Translations under genes and position numbers: made by a program
Notes under the pieces: model-generated
The model's database searches: none
Seen by the model: the letters and a program-made list of their open reading frames with translations, nothing else
What the model was told of the DNA's origin: nothing
Source: Streptomyces chumphonensis
GTDB taxonomy: Bacteria; Actinomycetota; Actinomycetes; Streptomycetales; Streptomycetaceae
Reading direction: 5' to 3'
DNA length: 64,000 nt
Assembly: GCF_014779715.1 (NCBI RefSeq)
Contig: NZ_JACXYU010000007.1
Span: forward strand, 124,001 to 188,000
In this document: positions 17,180 to 28,077 of the stretch, in pieces
Layout of the letters: each line of letters begins with the position of its first letter
How positions within the stretch are numbered: the first letter of the stretch is position 1

Positions 17180-18139
17180 TCACGCCGCGTGCCGGGCGGC
17201 CGTGTACTCCGGCACGGTGCCCATGGGCGGCCGCTCCTCGGTGTCCACCGGGTGCGTGCGCGGCACGAAGCCGCCGGCCTCCTCGCGGGCGAACTGCGTC
17301 AGCTCGGCGTGGGTGAGCGGGACGCGGGCGATGCGCCGCTGGGCCGTGCGGTAGATGGCCGCCGCCATCCGGCCCAGGGCCTGCCCGTCCTGGTTGCGGT
17401 GCTTGCGCACGCCGACGTCCACCTGGGCGAGCCCGTCCAACCCGACCGCGTGCAGGGAGTCGACGAGGAGGGCCAGCTCGACGCCGTAGCCGACGGGGAA
17501 GGGCAGCCGTTCCAGCAGCGAGCGGCGGGCGGCGTACTCCCCGCCCAGCGGCTGCACGAAACCGGCGAGCCGTGGCCAGTGCAGGTTCAGCAGCGGGCGG
17601 GCGACCAGCTCGGTGACGCGCCCGCCCCCGGCCGGGTTGTCCCCGAGCGGTCGGTCGTACATGGCCTTGACCAGCTGCAACGCCGGGTCGGTGAGCAGCG
17701 GCCCGACGATGCCGGAGACGAACCGGGAGCGGAAGTCCCGCAGGTCGGCGTCGATGAAGCACACGATCTCGCCGCTGGTGGCCAGCAGCGAACGCCACAG
17801 CACCTCGCCCTTGCCGGGGACCGCCGGAACGCGGGGGAGCAGCGCGTCACGGTGGACGACCTTCGCCCCGGCCGCCGCCGCCACGTCCCCCGTCCGGTCG
17901 GTGGAGCCGGAGTCGACCACCACCAGCTCGTCGACGAGGGGGGTCTCGGCCGTCATCAGCTCCGCGCGGATCGTCGCGACGATCTCACCGACCGTCGCCT
18001 CCTCGTTCAGTGCGGGAAGGACGACGCTCACACTGCCGCGCGCCCCCGCCGCCCGCTTGGCGGCCAGCAGCCCGGCCAGCGGGCGCTCCTCGGCGCTCCA
18101 GGAGCGCCGGTGCAGCCAGCTCTCGACCTCGTCCAGCAC
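17180..18139 (-). CDS. gpgS: Glucosyl-3-phosphoglycerate synthase-type glycosyltransferase
   Basis: 319 residues from a GTG with AGGAGG before it. GT-A features are VSVVLPALNEEATVGEIV, ELVVVDSGSTDRT and the metal-binding DAD at about 130-132 (VCFIDADLRDF). VKAMYDRPLG, LLNLHWPRLAGFVQPLGGEYA and KHRNQDGQAL match the GT81 GpgS/mannosylglycerate group. It should transfer glucose to 3-phosphoglycerate, the first step to glucosylglycerate or polymethylated glucans. A phosphatase partner (GpgP) is not in view. It lies upstream of otsA on the same strand. Confidence 0.88.
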   Translation of the reverse strand: MLDEVESWLHRRSWSAEERPLAGLLAAKRAAGARGSVSVVLPALNEEATVGEIVATIRAELMTAETPLVDELVVVDSGSTDRTGDVAAAAGAKVVHRDALLPRVPAVPGKGEVLWRSLLATSGEIVCFIDADLRDFRSRFVSGIVGPLLTDPALQLVKAMYDRPLGDNPAGGGRVTELVARPLLNLHWPRLAGFVQPLGGEYAARRSLLERLPFPVGYGVELALLVDSLHAVGLDGLAQVDVGVRKHRNQDGQALGRMAAAIYRTAQRRIARVPLTHAELTQFAREEAGGFVPRTHPVDTEERPPMGTVPEYTAARHAA

Positions 18140-18299
18140 GTGTCCGCCTCCTGACGTCGGCCGCGAAATCCCGCGTCTCGCGGTTCGGACGACCGCATCC
18201 ACCCTCGGGGCCGTCGGTTACAGTCTTGAACAGCGCACGTGACCTCCGCATGTCGGGGCGCGTCGCTGCCGACAAACGCGCCTGACAAGCGCCATAGAG

Positions 18300-18449
18300 C
18301 TCATCCAGAGGGGCAGAGGGAACGGCCCGTTGAAGCCCCGGCAACCCTCCCGCGCGTCATTACGTCATTCCGGTTCATTCCGGGGCGAAGCCGCCGTGGG
18401 GAAGGTGCCAATTCCGTCCTGCGGCGAAGGCCGTCGCGGGGAAGATGAG
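18300..18449 (+). ncRNA. SAM-I (S-box) riboswitch leader of the threonine-synthase-like gene
   Basis: The leader has the S-box landmarks in order: CTCATC (18300-18305), CAGAGGGGCAGAGGGAACGG, GCCCG-TTGAAGCCCCGGCAACC, then GGTGCCAATTCC, and finally GATGAG (18444-18449) that pairs with CTCATC to close helix P1. These are the core residues that bind S-adenosylmethionine. P1 ends inside the purine-rich ribosome site (GATGAGGAGAAAGG), so SAM binding could mask translation start as well as affect transcription. The rest of the 329-base gap (18140-18299) holds the presumed promoter; TACAGT at 18219 is a possible -10. Confidence 0.93.
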
Positions 18450-18468
18450 GAGAAAGGGCCTCGCCTCC

Positions 18469-19770
18469 ATGGCTGTGAACACGGTCGCAAGCACCACCGC
18501 ATCCGACTCCACGCACCCCGGCGTCTCTCTGGGACCGGCCGTCGCGCTGTCCTGCCGCGAGTGCGGCGAGCGCATCCCGCTGGGCCCGCACTTCGCCTGT
18601 ACGGCCTGTTTCGGCCCGCTGGAGATCGCCTACGAGCTGCCGGAGGGCGACCCGGAGGCGCTGCGCGCGCGGATCGAGGCGGGCCCGGACACCATCTGGC
18701 GGTACGCTCCGCTGCTGCCGGTCCCCGCCGACGTCGCCGCCAAGCCCAACCTGAACCCGGGCTTCACCAGGCTGGTGCGCGCCGACCGCCTGGCGGCGGA
18801 GCTGGGCGTCACCGGTGAGCTGCACGTCAAGGACGACTCCGGCAACCCGACGCACTCCTTCAAGGACCGCGTCGTCGCCATCGCCGTCGAGGCCGCCCGC
18901 GCCTTCGGCTTCACCACGCTCTCCTGTTCCTCCACCGGCAACCTGGCCGGGGCCGTCGGTGCGGCGGCGGCCCGTGCGGGGCTGCGCTCGTGCGTCTTCA
19001 TCCCGCACGACCTGGAGCAGGGCAAGGTCGTCATGGCCGCCGTCTACGGGGGCGACCTGGTCGGCATCGAGGGCACGTACGACGACGTGAACCGTTTCTG
19101 CAGCGAGCTGATCGGCGACCCGGCCGGTGAGGGCTGGGGCTTCGTCAACGTCAACCTGCGCCCCTACTACGCCGAGGGCTCCAAGACCCTCGCCTACGAG
19201 ATCTGCGAGCAGCTCGGCTGGCGTCTGCCGGACCAGCTCGTCGTCCCCATCGCCTCCGGCTCCCAGCTGACGAAGATCGACAAGGGGCTGCGCGAGCTGA
19301 TCGCGCTCGGGCTCGTCGAGGACCGGCCCTACAAGATCTTCGGCGCCCAGGCCGAGGGCTGCTCGCCGGTCTCCCAGGCGTTCAAGGGCGGCCACGACGT
19401 GGTGCGGCCGGTGCGACCGGACACGATCGCCAAGTCGCTCGCCATCGGCAACCCGGCCGACGGACCCTACGTGCTGGACATCGCCCGCCGCACCGGCGGC
19501 GCGGTGGAGGACGTCACCGACGCCCAGGTCGTGGACGCCATCAAGCTGCTGGCCCGCACGGAGGGCGTCTTCGCCGAGACGGCGGGCGGGGTGACGGTGG
19601 GCGTCACCCGCAAGCTGATCGAGAACGGCCTGCTCGACCCGACCCTCACGACCGTCGTCCTCAACACCGGCGACGGCCTGAAGACGCTGGACGCCGTCGC
19701 GCCGACGACCGGGCCGAGCGCCGTCATCCGCCCCTCGCTCGACGCCTTCCGCGCCGCCGGCCTGGCCTGA
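18469..19770 (+). CDS. thrC: Threonine-synthase-like PLP enzyme under SAM-riboswitch control
   Basis: 433 residues, fold-type II PLP enzyme. The N-terminus has a four-cysteine zinc-ribbon (C29, C32, C44, C47), then the Schiff-base Lys132 in HSFKDR, the SSTGNLAGAVGAAAA phosphate loop, VPIASGSQLTKI and the closing LNTGDGLK. By family it should convert O-phosphohomoserine to threonine. The SAM-I leader and the adjoining MoaD-like carrier point instead to sulfur transfer, possibly phosphohomoserine to homocysteine; that is inference. ATG 18469 is preferred to ATG 18445, which lies inside P1 of the riboswitch. Confidence 0.85.
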   Translation: MAVNTVASTTASDSTHPGVSLGPAVALSCRECGERIPLGPHFACTACFGPLEIAYELPEGDPEALRARIEAGPDTIWRYAPLLPVPADVAAKPNLNPGFTRLVRADRLAAELGVTGELHVKDDSGNPTHSFKDRVVAIAVEAARAFGFTTLSCSSTGNLAGAVGAAAARAGLRSCVFIPHDLEQGKVVMAAVYGGDLVGIEGTYDDVNRFCSELIGDPAGEGWGFVNVNLRPYYAEGSKTLAYEICEQLGWRLPDQLVVPIASGSQLTKIDKGLRELIALGLVEDRPYKIFGAQAEGCSPVSQAFKGGHDVVRPVRPDTIAKSLAIGNPADGPYVLDIARRTGGAVEDVTDAQVVDAIKLLARTEGVFAETAGGVTVGVTRKLIENGLLDPTLTTVVLNTGDGLKTLDAVAPTTGPSAVIRPSLDAFRAAGLA

Positions 19771-19805
19771 ACCCCGCACCCACGATCCACGAAGGTGAAC
19801 CGCAC

Positions 19806-20087
19806 ATGAGCGTCAACGTCCGCATCCCGACCATCCTGCGCACCTACACCGGCGGTCAGGCCGAGGTCGCCGCCGAGGGTGCGACCCTCGGCGAGGTGCT
19901 GGCCGACCTGGAGAAGAACCACACGGGCATCAGCGCGCGCGTGCTGGACGACACCGGCAAGCTGCGCCGTTTCGTGAACATCTACGTCAACGACGACGAC
20001 GTCCGCTTCGCCGAGGGCCTCGCGACGGCGACCCCGGACGGCGCCGGCGTCTCCATCATCCCCGCCGTGGCCGGTGGCGCGGTGTAG
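19806..20087 (+). CDS. MoaD/ThiS-family sulfur-carrier protein with a masked GG terminus
   Basis: 93 residues with a beta-grasp fold: VNVRIPTILRTYTGG, LGEVLADLEKNH, RFVNIYVNDDDVRF and SIIPAVAGG. Carriers of this family end in Gly-Gly, which is adenylated and thiocarboxylated. Here the chain ends GG-A-V, so a two-residue tail would need removal first, as known for carriers processed by JAMM proteases (CysO, HcyS). It begins 35 bases after the PLP gene, shares its SAM-I leader and is followed by a terminator, so it probably delivers sulfide to that enzyme. Confidence 0.85.
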   Translation: MSVNVRIPTILRTYTGGQAEVAAEGATLGEVLADLEKNHTGISARVLDDTGKLRRFVNIYVNDDDVRFAEGLATATPDGAGVSIIPAVAGGAV

Positions 20088-20110
20088 GGCACGTCCCACC
20101 GCGTCCCGTT

Positions 20111-20146
20111 CGTGTGGTCCCGCCCCTCCGGGGGCGGGACCACACG
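20111..20146 (+). terminator. Terminator of the riboswitch operon
   Basis: A perfect 16-bp stem (CGTGTGGTCCCGCCCC and its complement) with a TCCG loop, 23 bases past the carrier stop. No U-tract follows, as is usual in Streptomyces. The remaining gap to the cold-shock gene (20147-20551) holds its promoter and leader and no gene I can support. Confidence 0.8.
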
Positions 20147-20410
20147 CGTTCCGGGCGGCGGACATCCAGCGCGTGCCGTGGACCGCTAAGCGGAAGTGGG
20201 TGTTCCGATTTCCACGAAGCGGTAGAGTGTGCGCCGAACCCCCTTTCGGATGTGACTCGCAACGACAAGTTGTGCGCCAAGTTCTGCCCGAAGCGCAGGG
20301 ACGTTTGTCGCGTTGGCCCGACTATGCCCGGCCCGGAATGCACCGGTTCGATGCCGTGTGCCCGCTGTCGACCGATCCGTCCCGCGCGGATTTCTCGTCT
20401 GATTGACCTG

Positions 20411-20438
20411 TTGCACAGGGCGTTCATCCAGATACATT
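20411..20438 (+). promoter_or_regulatory. Candidate promoter of the cold-shock gene
   Basis: TTGCAC and TACATT are 16 bases apart in a locally AT-richer patch, about 114 bases before the cold-shock ATG. A long untranslated leader is usual for csp genes. The -10 match is fair and the -35 match good; no mapped start supports it. Confidence 0.4.
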
Positions 20439-20551
20439 CAGCGGCGGTCGACGCGTTCCGGCGCACAACACCCTCACGACCCAGGGGGTGACTCTGACCC
20501 GGGCCCGCGGAGTGCGGGCTCGTGCAAGGGCCAGTAATAGGGGAGTTAGGA

Positions 20552-23898
<3,347 letters not shown>

Positions 23899-23933
23899 TC
23901 CCCCGCGGATCAACGTCCTCCCCCTTCCGGGGC

Positions 23934-23968
23934 GCCGGGGCGGCACCCACACCGGGTGCCGCCCCGGC
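23934..23968 (+). terminator. Terminator after groEL
   Basis: A perfect 15-bp GC stem (GCCGGGGCGGCACCC and its complement) around ACACC, 36 bases after the stop codon. The rest of the 260-base gap to the symporter gene shows no further gene. Confidence 0.78.
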
Positions 23969-24158
23969 GGCATGTCCCCGTGGTCTTCCGAATCGCCGCT
24001 TATCTGTGAGAATGCGCACGTCAGGCGTGCCTGTTCAGCCGTGTCCGGCCCTGGATAACCTCCCGTGAGCCGACCGGCCCGCGTACGCGATCCGTACCGT
24101 CCCGCCGTCGGACCCCGGACAGTCCACCCGACTCACGAGGACGGGACGCACCACGCCC

Positions 24159-25616
24159 ATGAGCACGCTTGACGCCCTGATCGTCGACGTCAACGACGTC
24201 TTCTGGACCTATCTGCTGATCCCGCTCGTCGCGGTCGCCGGCCTCTACTTCACCCTGCGCTCGCGCGGGGCCCAGATCCGACTGCTGCCGGACATGCTGC
24301 GGGTCCTGAAGGACCGTCCCGCCGGGGGCGTCAGCCCCTTCGGAGCGTTCACCATCTCCGCCGCCGCCCGGATCGGCACCGGCAACATCGCGGGCGTGGC
24401 CACGGCGATCACCCTCGGCGGCCCCGGCGCCGTCTTCTGGATGTGGGTGATGGCCCTCGTCGGCGGCGCGTCGGCGTTCGTCGAGTCCGTCCTCGCCCAG
24501 CTCTACAAGGTGCGCGGCAAGCAGCCCGGCACCTACCGGGGCGGCCCGGCCTACTACATGCAGCGCGCCCTCGGCAAGCGCTGGCTCGGCGTCCTGTTCG
24601 CCGTCCTCATCACCCTGACCTTCGGGTTCGTGCTGACGGCCGTGCAGTCCAACACGATCGCCGTCGCCGTCGAGGGATCCATGGGCGGCGTGGACTCCGG
24701 CTGGTTCCCGCCCCTCCTCGGCATCGCCCTCGCGGGCCTCCTCGCCCTCGCCGTCTTCTTCGGCGTCAAGCGCCTGGCGAAGGTGACGACCACGCTCATC
24801 CCCGCGATGGCCGGCCTGTACCTGCTCCTGGGCACGGTGATCGTCGTCCTCAACGCGAGCCAGGTCCCCACCATGCTGGGCGACATCGTCGGGGGCGCGT
24901 TCGGGCTGCGGGAGGTCGCCGGGGGCGCCGTCGGCACCGCGATCCTCCAGGGCGTGCGGCGCGGCATGTTCTCCAACGAGGCGGGCATGGGCTCCGCCCC
25001 GAACGCCGCCGCCTCGGCCGAGACGAGCCACCCGGTCAAGCAGGGCCTCGTCCAGACGTTCGGCGTCTACTTCGACACGCTCGTCGTCTGCACCATGACC
25101 GCCTTCGTCGTGCTGAGCGCGAACCCCTCGCTGGGCGAGCGGGGCGGCGCGGACGTCACGCAGTCCGCCTTCTCCGCCACCCTCGGCGGCTGGGGCGCGC
25201 ACGCGCTGACCCTCATCGTCTTCATGCTGGCCTTCAGCTCGATGATCGGGAACTACTACTACGGCGAGTCCAACATCGAGTTCATGACCGGCAACCGCTC
25301 CGTCATGACGGGATACCGCGTCGTCGTCCTCGGCTGCACCGTGCTGGGCGCCATGGGGTCGGTGAGCGTCGTGTGGAACCTGGCGGACATCACCATGGGC
25401 GCGATGGTGCTGGTCAACCTGCTGACGATCCTGCCGCTGTCCGTCGTGGCCTTCCGGCTGCTGAGCGACTACCAGGCCCAGCGCCGCGCCGGCCTCGACC
25501 CCGTCTTCACCCGCGACCGCGTGCCCGGGCTGCGGGGCGTCGCGTGCTGGGAGCCCTCCGGCACCTCCCCGCAGGCCACCCCGCAGGACACCGCACACGC
25601 CACCGCCCGGAGCTGA
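24159..25616 (+). CDS. AgcS-family alanine/glycine:cation symporter
   Basis: 485 residues with about ten hydrophobic segments. Family signatures are AAARIGTGNIAGVATAI near residue 68, NEAGMGSAPNAAASAETSH near residue 285, GTYRGGPAYYMQRALG and FAFSSMIGNYYYGE-like FSSMIGNYYYGE. It should bring small neutral amino acids into the cell with Na+ or H+. No amino-acid enzyme is adjacent, so substrate preference is not indicated. Start ATG with GGACGGGACGCACC upstream; the C-terminus is a soluble Pro/Thr-rich tail. Confidence 0.9.
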   Translation: MSTLDALIVDVNDVFWTYLLIPLVAVAGLYFTLRSRGAQIRLLPDMLRVLKDRPAGGVSPFGAFTISAAARIGTGNIAGVATAITLGGPGAVFWMWVMALVGGASAFVESVLAQLYKVRGKQPGTYRGGPAYYMQRALGKRWLGVLFAVLITLTFGFVLTAVQSNTIAVAVEGSMGGVDSGWFPPLLGIALAGLLALAVFFGVKRLAKVTTTLIPAMAGLYLLLGTVIVVLNASQVPTMLGDIVGGAFGLREVAGGAVGTAILQGVRRGMFSNEAGMGSAPNAAASAETSHPVKQGLVQTFGVYFDTLVVCTMTAFVVLSANPSLGERGGADVTQSAFSATLGGWGAHALTLIVFMLAFSSMIGNYYYGESNIEFMTGNRSVMTGYRVVVLGCTVLGAMGSVSVVWNLADITMGAMVLVNLLTILPLSVVAFRLLSDYQAQRRAGLDPVFTRDRVPGLRGVACWEPSGTSPQATPQDTAHATARS

Positions 25617-25820
25617 CGCCGCAGCGACGGCGCCCGGCCGCCCGTGCGGGCGCCGTCCGCGCGCGGTGTCGGGGACACCCGGGGGCGGGCTCTCCTTCGG
25701 GGGAGGGCTTACGCCGGACGGCGGCCGGTGTGTGGCCGGGCGCACGGGTTCGCCCGAGGGTTGCGGGTACACGGGTGCGGCACCGGAACGCGCACCCGCT
25801 CGACGTGTGAGGGCTCAGCA

Positions 25821-27326
25821 ATGCAGTCATCGCCCCTGGCTCTGGCCGGCCGTCAGGAGGCGCGGTTCCGCGCCGCCCTGCGCCTGCACGACGCGACGCC
25901 CGAACGGCCCGGCCGGTGGATCGGCCTCGTCGCCCTCGCCTTCACCCTCGTGCAACTCGTCCTCGTCGTGCCCGGGCTCGGGCTCGGCTGGGACGAGACG
26001 GTCTACCTCAGCCAGGTCGGGCCGGACGCCACGACGGCGTACTTCAGCGCTCCCCGCGCCCGGGGCGTGAGCTTCCTCGTGGCGCCCGTCGCCGCGCTGA
26101 CCTCGTCCGTGCTGGCCGTGCGGATCTACCTGGCCGTGCTCTCCGGCGCGGCGCTCTTCCTCGCGTTGTGGGTCTGGCGCGGGCTGCTCCCCGCGCCCGT
26201 GCTCGCGCTGGCGGGGGGCCTGTTCTCGTCGTTGTGGATCACGCTCTTCTACGGCCCGCAGATCATGCCCAACCTGTGGGTGGCCTTCGCGGCGCTGGCG
26301 ACGGTCGGCTGTTTCCTCCGCGCCGCCCGTGACGGGCGGCACCGTGACCCGTGGGCGTTCGCGGGGGTCGGTTTCGGCATCGCCTGCGTGGCCCTGCTGC
26401 GGCCGGGGGACGCGGCGTGGCTGGGGCTGCCGCTGGTGGCCGCCGCGCTGTACGTGCGGGCCTGGCGGCGTCCGCTGCTGCTCGCCGTGCTCGCGCTCGG
26501 CGCCCTGCTCGGGGCCGCGCCGTGGCTGGTGGAGGCCCAGCTGCACTACGGCGGCGTCCTGACCCGGCTGGAGCGGGCCGGGGAGATCCAGGGCGGGCTC
26601 GGCTGGAGCCTCGCCTTCGACGACCAGGCCAAGGCGCTCGTGGGCCGGTCACTGTGCCGTCCCTGCACGATCGGGTGGGAGCACCCGGTGACGGCGGTGT
26701 GGTGGCTGCTGCTGCCGCTGCCGGTGATCGCGGGGGTCGTCGCCGCCGTCCGGGTGCGGCGGCTGGCGCCCGTGCTCATGGCCACGCTCGCCGGGCTCTC
26801 CCTCGCGGTGCCGTACCTGCTGCTCATCGACTACGCCGCCCCGCGCTTCCTGCTGCCGGCCTACGCCCTGCTCGCGCTGCCGGTGGCGCTGTGCCTGCAC
26901 CGGCTGTTCCGCGCCCGTACGCCGTGGCGTCCGGCGATCGTCCTCGTCGTCGTCCTCGGCCTGGTCGGGCACGTGGCGGTGCAGGCGGCCGTGCTGCGGG
27001 ACGCCGTGCGGCGCAGCGGGGCGGCGGCGGGGGCGGTGGCCGACGTCGCCGACGAGCTGAACCGGCTGGGGGTGCGCCCGCCCTGCGTCGTCTCCGGGCA
27101 CGACGCGGTGCGGGTGGCCTACCGGGCGGGGTGCGACTCGCGGCAGGTCGGGGGCCACGACGGCAGCATCACGGCGCGGGGCCTGGTGGCGGCGGCGGAC
27201 CGGCGGCCGGTGGCCGTCCTCGTCGCCGGGGACGAGCGTCCGCCCGCCTATGCCCGCGACTGGCCGGAGCACGCGCTGCCCGACTGGTCGAGCTCTCGGA
27301 ACTACCGGGCCTACCTGGCGCCCTGA
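25821..27326 (+). CDS. GT39/PMT-like polytopic membrane glycosyltransferase
   Basis: 501 residues with about eleven hydrophobic segments. The first outside loop carries GWDETVYL, the acidic motif (Asp-Glu) that these GT-C lipid-linked sugar transferases use for catalysis. A C-terminal soluble part of about 110 residues ends RNYRAYLAP. The gene probably uses a polyprenyl-phosphate sugar; acceptor unknown. It is preceded by a 200-base gap with no other gene. A longer in-frame start would add a poorly conserved basic leader, so the ATG at 25821 was chosen. Confidence 0.8.
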   Translation: MQSSPLALAGRQEARFRAALRLHDATPERPGRWIGLVALAFTLVQLVLVVPGLGLGWDETVYLSQVGPDATTAYFSAPRARGVSFLVAPVAALTSSVLAVRIYLAVLSGAALFLALWVWRGLLPAPVLALAGGLFSSLWITLFYGPQIMPNLWVAFAALATVGCFLRAARDGRHRDPWAFAGVGFGIACVALLRPGDAAWLGLPLVAAALYVRAWRRPLLLAVLALGALLGAAPWLVEAQLHYGGVLTRLERAGEIQGGLGWSLAFDDQAKALVGRSLCRPCTIGWEHPVTAVWWLLLPLPVIAGVVAAVRVRRLAPVLMATLAGLSLAVPYLLLIDYAAPRFLLPAYALLALPVALCLHRLFRARTPWRPAIVLVVVLGLVGHVAVQAAVLRDAVRRSGAAAGAVADVADELNRLGVRPPCVVSGHDAVRVAYRAGCDSRQVGGHDGSITARGLVAAADRRPVAVLVAGDERPPAYARDWPEHALPDWSSSRNYRAYLAP

Positions 27327-27369
27327 GCCCTGGCGGGGGCCGTCCCTCGGGTGCCCGGCCTCCGGGCCC

Positions 27370-27762
27370 TCAGCCGGTCGGGGGCCACACCGGCCGGTGT
27401 TCCGGGGGGACGGCGGCCAGGGCGGCGCCCGGCGTGGGGTAGCACCGGAAGACGTGCTGCGTGCCGGTCAGGGCCAGCATCTGGAGCACCCGGTTCCCGA
27501 CGGCCGCGAGGAGCAGCTCCCCGTTGAAGCGCTGGCAGAGCCAGTTGAGGGAGAGCAGGCAGTTCAGCCCCCGGGAGTCGCAGAAGGCGAGGGCCGTCAG
27601 GTCGAGGACGAGGTGGTGGTGCCCCGCGTCGACGAGCGTCCCGGCGTGCTCCTGGAGCTGCTGCTCCGTGGAGACGTCGAGCTTTCCGGCGACCCGCAGC
27701 ATGGCGCAGCCCTGGGTCTGGACGACGTCCGTCAGGGTGATGCTGTCGGTGTCACTGAACAT
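27370..27762 (-). CDS. STAS-domain anti-sigma factor antagonist
   Basis: 130 residues. MLRVAGKLDVSTEQQL and HLVLDLTALAFCDSRGLNCLL carry the RsbV/BldG pattern; the Ser in CDSRGL is where the partner kinase phosphorylates antagonists of this family. LLAAVGNRVLQMLALTG completes the fold. Dephosphorylated forms bind an anti-sigma kinase and free the sigma factor. A phosphatase of the right kind is divergently encoded 315 bases away, a plausible functional partner. Confidence 0.88.
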   Translation of the reverse strand: MFSDTDSITLTDVVQTQGCAMLRVAGKLDVSTEQQLQEHAGTLVDAGHHHLVLDLTALAFCDSRGLNCLLSLNWLCQRFNGELLLAAVGNRVLQMLALTGTQHVFRCYPTPGAALAAVPPEHRPVWPPTG

Positions 27763-28077
27763 CCCACTTCTCGCCTCCTTCGGCCAATCTTTCCAGTGTA
27801 AAGCCTTGTTGAAGGGCAAGCTTCCTTCGCGCCGACCCCTGGGCGGTTCCCCTTGCCGCGGGACGCCCCACGGGTACAGCATCCCTGGTTCCCCGGCGCC
27901 GCTCACCTCGGGATGTGCCTCCCGGCGGCCGACACGCCCGGCGGAGGTGAGGGAGGTTTCTCACACCCCGGGGCCCGGTGTTCGGATGACTGGTGCAATA
28001 GTTCGCAGGCGACAAGTACGCTCTGCTCCGTCGCTCCGCACCGACAGGCGGGCGGATGGCGGAGCCGGAGGTGGGAA
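27763..28077. other. Divergent intergenic region without a gene
   Basis: 315 bases between the STAS gene and the response regulator-phosphatase. The left part is locally AT-richer (around 27785-27830) and is the probable promoter region of the STAS gene; the right part near 27985-28020 has weak -10-like hexamers. I see no open frame with family signal and no clear hairpin. Confidence 0.5.

Noticed and set aside
18445..18468. An upstream ATG for the threonine-synthase-like gene.
   Set aside because: It lies inside helix P1 of the riboswitch, without its own ribosome site, and adds residues not typical of the family.
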